64,000 nucleotides of DNA from Theobroma cacao. Lineage: Eukaryota > Streptophyta > Magnoliopsida > Malvales > Malvaceae. A model generated the notes under the pieces. The model had not been told where the DNA came from, did not search any database, and was given only the letters and a program-made list of their open reading frames with translations. The translations under genes and the position numbers were made by a program. Below are positions 59,545-64,000 of this stretch, in pieces. The DNA is taken from assembly GCF_000208745.1 (NCBI RefSeq), contig NC_030854.1, positions 18,604,068-18,668,067 on the forward strand, given 5' to 3'. Within the stretch, counting starts at the first letter, position 1; every line of letters begins with the position of its first letter.

Positions 59545-61474
59545 TTCTCAAAGGAGAAAACAAAAGTTTTAGAGTGTGTGAGCCTAGTGAATTTGAATAC
59601 AAAAAGTGGTTTAAAACAAGATGTTCCAACTAGGTGGAACTCCACATTTCTCGTGCTTGAAAGTGCACTTTATTTTCGCTTGGCCTTTTCTCATTTGGAA
59701 ATTAGTGAATTAAATTTTAAGCATTCTCCATCTATAGATGAGTGGGATAGAATTGAGAAACTTAGCAAATTCTTAAGTGTATTTTATGAGATTACTTGTG
59801 TGTTTTCTGAAACAAAGTATCCCACAGCCGACTTGTACTTTCCTTCGATATTTATGGCACGCATAACCTTGCAAGAACATATGAATGGAGATGATGTGTA
59901 TTTGAAAAATATGGCTACTCAAATGTTTGTTAAGTTTGAGAACTATTGGTCTGAATTTAGTTTGAATTTAGCTATAGTTATGATATTTGATCCTCGGTAC
60001 AAGATTCAATTTGAGGAATGGAGTTACACAAAGCTTTATGGGAGTAATTCAACTGAATTTAAAAAGTTTAAAGATCATTTATTTGCTCTTTATGATGATT
60101 ATGCTATCAAGGTTTCTAATACTCCATCTTCTTTAAATGATACACCTTTTGATGGGAAAAAACAAGTTCTTGAAGGTAATTTTTTTATTTTTGAAGTTTA
60201 TTTGTTATTAAATTTAATTTTCTTTTGTTTTTTTTATTTTAATATTTTTTAATTATTTTATCTTTATTAATTAGGAGTTTGACAATTTTCAACGTGAGTT
60301 TGGGACTGCCAATAACAAATCTCAACTAAAATAATATTTGGATGAACAAAAGATTGAAATGACAATTGAATTGGATATTTTACAATTTTGGAAGACAAAT
60401 CAGTTTCGTTATCGCAAGGTTTCTACCATGGCTCAAGATATCTTGGCGATTCCTGTATCAACAGTGGCTCGCGAGTCTGCTTTTAGTGTTGGCAATAAAG
60501 TTCTTGATCAATATCAGAGCTCACTTAAACTAGATGTTGTGGAGGTAATTTTATGTTGTAGGGATTGGCTATTTGTGGAAATTGGTAATACATTCTTTCA
60601 TTTATTTTTGGCTATGTTTCTTATGTTTAAATGCATGATTAGAGTAAGTTTGATTTATTTAATTGTTTTTAATAAAATTTTTTTATATTGTAGCATATGT
60701 AGAAACAGATATGAACAATCTTACCACATATGTCATGAATTTAGAAATTAGTAAGGAAGAAATGTCATCAACCAACTGCTCTAATACTGTTGATGTTGAT
60801 TAATCATCAATGAAAGTAATGCTTTAAACTAAATTTTACATTTTATTTAACTTTTTCTATTTTGATTTAATTTTATTAATATATTGTTGCCATTTCATTA
60901 TTAGGTTTTGTGATGCCGGAATGATGTGACATTGGCAAACGAATTTTCGATTTTGATTTGTTCATGGTGATGATGTGGTTAATGATATGCATTTTATTAC
61001 GATTGAAAATTATGAATGATTTTTTATATTATTAGTATTTGAAGGTTAGATGTTAATGATGTATTTTATCATATTATATGATAATGAATTTTATGTATGT
61101 TATTTATGTTAAATTTCATTAAAGTTGATGTTATTATTATTTTTTTTGTTTTGTTATAATTATTTTTATAATTATAGATTTTAAATTTAAATAACAAAAT
61201 TATATTTAATTGTAAATATTTTTATTTAATCGTATTAAACGTGTTATTAATCATGTCATATCGTATATTGACACGTTTAATAAATGTGTTAATCGTATCG
61301 TATCGTGTTACACAGTTATTAAACATATTCGTATTCATATTATTAATCGTATATGTTTTAAATTTAAGACACGAATAATAATTGTGTCGTATTCATATTT
61401 AACCTTAACGTGTTTCATGTCTAATCGTGTCTGGCATGTTTAAAACACGAAAACATGAATTGCCAGGTCTACTC

Positions 61475-61790
61475 TCTGCATTGGAAGCACTAATAGAAAG
61501 AAGAGATAGAGAAAAGAAAAACTTATCAATCTATCAAAGGAAGTTGAGTAGATCTTATGATAAGTTAGTAAAAATGAGGAATTTTGAAAAGGGTGATGTA
61601 GTACTACGTGCAACTGAGCATATTAGAAGAGGAACCTTAGCTTCTAAATTCAGCCCAAAATTAGAAAGACCATATATTGTTCATGAGGTGAATGAGAGCG
61701 GATATTACAAATTGATAAATTCAAAGAACAACGCCATCACTGCTCCAATCTATTTTCAATATATATAGAAGTATTATTTATGAGATTCCC
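61475..61790 (+). pseudogene. Ty3/gypsy pol C-terminal fragment
   Basis: The frame reads EALIERRDREKKNLSIYQRK, RSYDKLVKMRNFEKGDVVLR and FSPKLERPYIVHEVNESGYYKL. This is the order found at the end of plant gypsy integrases without a chromodomain (Tat/Ogre-like), in which a Trp-Asp/Glu-Gly-Pro-Tyr precedes the last part; here the Trp is replaced by Leu and Gly by Arg. A stop is followed in phase by KYYL, the usual end. It begins directly at the hAT right end, and no matching upstream part is seen left of the hAT. Confidence 0.7.
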
Positions 61791-62020
61791 ACTCAGTCCT
61801 TGTTATATGCAAAATACATTATTTGATTCTTCATCATCTTAAGTATCTAAATGAAAAGCATTCAAGCCGCAACTTCCCCTCTTTTATATTGGTTGTGTTT
61901 CACTATTAATATTTTAGCCGCTAGCTTCATTCCTTATACCTTGGCTGCAATTTATTATATTATTGGTCGCAAGCTTTATCATTCATTCTTTGACCATAAT
62001 TTATTATAAATGTTTCAGCT
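61791..62020. other. Short non-coding stretch after the gypsy pol tail
   Basis: Nothing recognised beyond probable 3' non-coding sequence of the gypsy element. Confidence 0.4.
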
Positions 62021-62509
62021 TGTAGTACCCCGTATTTTAATACGGTGGCTAATAGAGTTTACGGATGCCAATTGACATTGATTCCTGAGTTAAAAAGGGT
62101 AATTCATAAGTGAACCTATGCAATCTCGATCTTCATAGGCACATAACGAGAAGTAGACGCGATAATGCCGAACAGGGATAATTTCGTAATTTCTCTTGGT
62201 AGGCTCCTACGAGTGGGTTTTTTTATGCCATTAAGGTCTAAATAGGCCTAAGGAATGAATGAATGATGTTTATGATGGTAAATAAATGAGGAAGATAAAA
62301 ACAATGATAATTTCCATGTTATGGGTAAAATGGTCATTTTGCACTCGAGTCTAAATTTTTAAGTTTCGTGAATTCGAGTACCTTTAGACTATTATGGACT
62401 TTGTTTCAGTGTCAAAAAAGCAAAAAGGTTGCACAAAGGATGAAAGGAAGACAAAGCCACCACGTTAAGGGCATTTTGGTAATTTCGGTGGAAATTTGGA
62501 TTAACTTAA
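62021..62509. repeat. Reversed fragment of an LTR related to 52772-55157
   Basis: From about 62153 the sequence matches the reverse complement of 54760-55115: shared stretches include GTAGACGCGATAA, TTAAGGTCTAA.TAGGC and AGACTATTATGGACTTTGT. The first 130 bases, starting TGTAGTACCCCG, are not clearly alike. It is cut off by the next LTR at 62510. Confidence 0.6.
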
Positions 62510-64000
62510 TGTCACGACCCGGAACCTCCCTCGGGCCCATGACAACCGTCGCGATGTCCCAATTGATACTCATTACCCGAAATACCAATCGAAACCCCGC
62601 AAGGCTTACATATCAGTTTTAAATAATTTTCAGTCGTTTCCGACTCAAGTAAATCAAAAGACAAAAATATAGCATTTTTATATAAAACAATATTTATAAA
62701 AACACATGTAAGTAATCTTTTGTAACTTAGAAGTAAAATAAATTCATACATACAATAATTTACAAAATTATAATGTACAATAATAATTACAATGATAAGT
62801 GACCCATAAATACACTAAGTGTTGGTGATAGTAACCTACTGTCTGTGTGATAGAGGGGTCAACTGGAATCCTCGATAAAATCGGGTATATACAAGCTACC
62901 ACAGGCCTGAAATATTTGGAAAGGAGGTGGGTGAGATTTTGCAATTCCTATGAGTAAACAAACATTATCATAAATATCTAAAGGCGAGTAACATGGAGGC
63001 AAGTTTAAACAACAAATTACAAACCATTTCATAAGGTTTTCAATTTATTTCTTAAACCATAAAATATTTGTAATTTACCAAAACAGTTGTTAAGGCTTAT
63101 AACTTTTATTAAAAACAAGGCTCAAGCCAAAACTAGTCCTCGGGGATACCTTGGCTGAGGCATCTAACCGAGTCCGTCAAGGTTGTTAAGATATTTACAT
63201 GTTAAACACAAGTTAGTTTTGAAAACAAGTCGTTCTTTGGTATTGGCCGAGTTACACATTCACGTGGGGGTTCGACGTGAAGTGAGCTCTAACACTACCC
63301 CGGGAGTTACCTTCATCGTCTCTACAACCGGAGTAACTATACAACCGGGTTTACCGTACCCCTCTAATAGGCAATCCACGAAAACTCGTCACTGCAGCGA
63401 CTAAATCCACCAATTTTAATAAAATTTCGACAATATAACATGGTTTTTATTTATTTATCTAGCCTGCATAGTAAAAGACAGCTTACATAAATTCCCAATG
63501 CAATTAGAAAATATAGCCACATATACTCATATATCATAAGCCATTCATAGGAAAATATATTTTTCAAGACAATTGGCAGCCTCCAATTACTCAATTTTAT
63601 AATGAAAAGTTTCTTATTTCAGAAAATCAAGACAATATATTTATTTGTCACATTTATTTCTAAAACATTAAAAATCCCATTTTAATTTCATTGTCGTTTC
63701 ATAAAATCCATAAAGAGCATTTAAAAATAAACTCTAGATAATTTACAATAATAATAGGTTTACACACCATTTGTACAAATTAAATGCTTTCTAAGTGCCC
63801 CGATCACTATTCGTCAGGTACGACTTCCTTGCTTTTACTGGAAGGCTCTCCTTCTAGACACATTGAAAAAATTTCACAATTTACCACATCGATGCTAAAT
63901 CACTATATAATTGACTTAAATCCTATACTAATGCATGGTATGAAATGCAATAGCCTAAAACGGCTTAAACGCGGTATTAACCTATTTTTGGCACTTTACC
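62510..64000 (-). mobile_element. Chromovirus-type LTR, running off the window
   Basis: It starts TGTCACGACCCGGAACC, preceded by CTTAA (62505-62509), which would be one half of a target duplication. It matches the other chromovirus LTRs, with the CACGTG block at 63261-63266. The other end and any internal region lie beyond the window. Confidence 0.8.

Larger units (their letters stand above)
52491..60803 (+). pseudogene. hAT (RICESLEEPER/DAYSLEEPER-like) transposase gene, split by two LTRs
   Basis: Pieces in order are 52491-52771, 55163-55878, 59545-60175, about 60275-60584 and 60694-60803; the last two junctions look like introns with GT..AG. The first piece holds a BED-type zinc finger (CKLC, then RHNDNC). 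The second has EYTGIR, CLTSDLWTS with the first catalytic Asp, TLDNASAN with the second, and FFHIRCCAHILKLIVQDGL. The third has DVPTRWNST and TKYPTADLYFP. The fourth has the C-terminal dimerisation region with LDILQFWK and VARESAFSVG, where the Glu is kept but the preceding Ser of relatives is Arg. Stops fall at 52521, 55301-55303, 55509-55511, 55641-55643 and near 60330. Reading resumes exactly after each LTR duplication. Confidence 0.88.
49731..61471 (+). mobile_element. hAT transposon, 11.7 kb including two nested LTR insertions
   Basis: The left end reads TAGACTTGGTAATT and the right end, in reverse, TAGACCTGGCAATT: 12 of 14 identical, the differences being C/T. Flanks CTTTCTAC (49723-49730) and CTCTCTGC (61472-61479) match at 6 of 8 positions, fitting a decayed 8 bp hAT duplication. 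Subterminal regions of about 200 bp at each end are packed with ACACG/CGTGT words, the kind of short repeats that transposases bind. The inside carries a RICESLEEPER/DAYSLEEPER-type transposase gene. Without the insertions at 52772-55157 and 55879-59544 the element would be about 5.7 kb. Confidence 0.85.

Overview
The window looks like repeat-rich nuclear DNA of a flowering plant, probably a eudicot. It is AT-rich, contains one intron-bearing plant gene, and is otherwise packed with plant-type mobile elements: Ty3/gypsy chromovirus, Copia-type LTRs, LINE, MULE and hAT. No rRNA, tRNA or CRISPR array was seen. Three stretches of N mark assembly gaps (16266-17116, 53908-53958 and a single N at 56071).

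The only gene that looks intact is a two-exon UNC93-like membrane protein on the minus strand (39364-40882), inside the least repetitive part of the window (about 33900-43550). A short exon-like segment with one in-frame stop (35051-35470) lies downstream of it.

Left part (1-33870): an old LTR relic in reverse orientation is split by a 3.1 kb solo LTR (1119-4204, perfect CACTA duplication). Copia-type LTRs follow (6694-8630, 9664-11246), then a MULE transposase remnant (11247-11778), a solo LTR (12386-13739), and a complete but dead Ty3/gypsy chromovirus on the minus strand (14318-25260) with gag, protease, RT, RNase H, integrase, chromodomain, primer-binding site and about 2.9 kb LTRs. Beyond it lie a second Copia-type LTR fragment holding a solo LTR (27414-28507), and a MULE 5' part (29230-33870) split by a 5'-truncated LINE (30288-33241).

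Right part (43551-64000): a small LTR element with only a decayed gag (43551-47354) holds a solo LTR (43840-44913). Next come another solo LTR (47544-49053) and an 11.7 kb hAT transposon (49731-61471) whose transposase gene is split by two separate LTR insertions (52772-55157 and 55879-59544), each with its own target duplication. The window ends in a gypsy pol tail, a reversed LTR fragment, and a fifth copy of the chromovirus-type LTR running off the edge.

The most unusual signal is inside the LTRs. Several different LTR families carry arrays of a short, roughly palindromic motif arranged as doublets about 20-21 bp apart. In the LTR at 9664-11246 the spacing is nearly metronomic (21-50-21-50-21-51-21-49-21-42-21). 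Family assignments rest on reading motifs by eye; no search was run.
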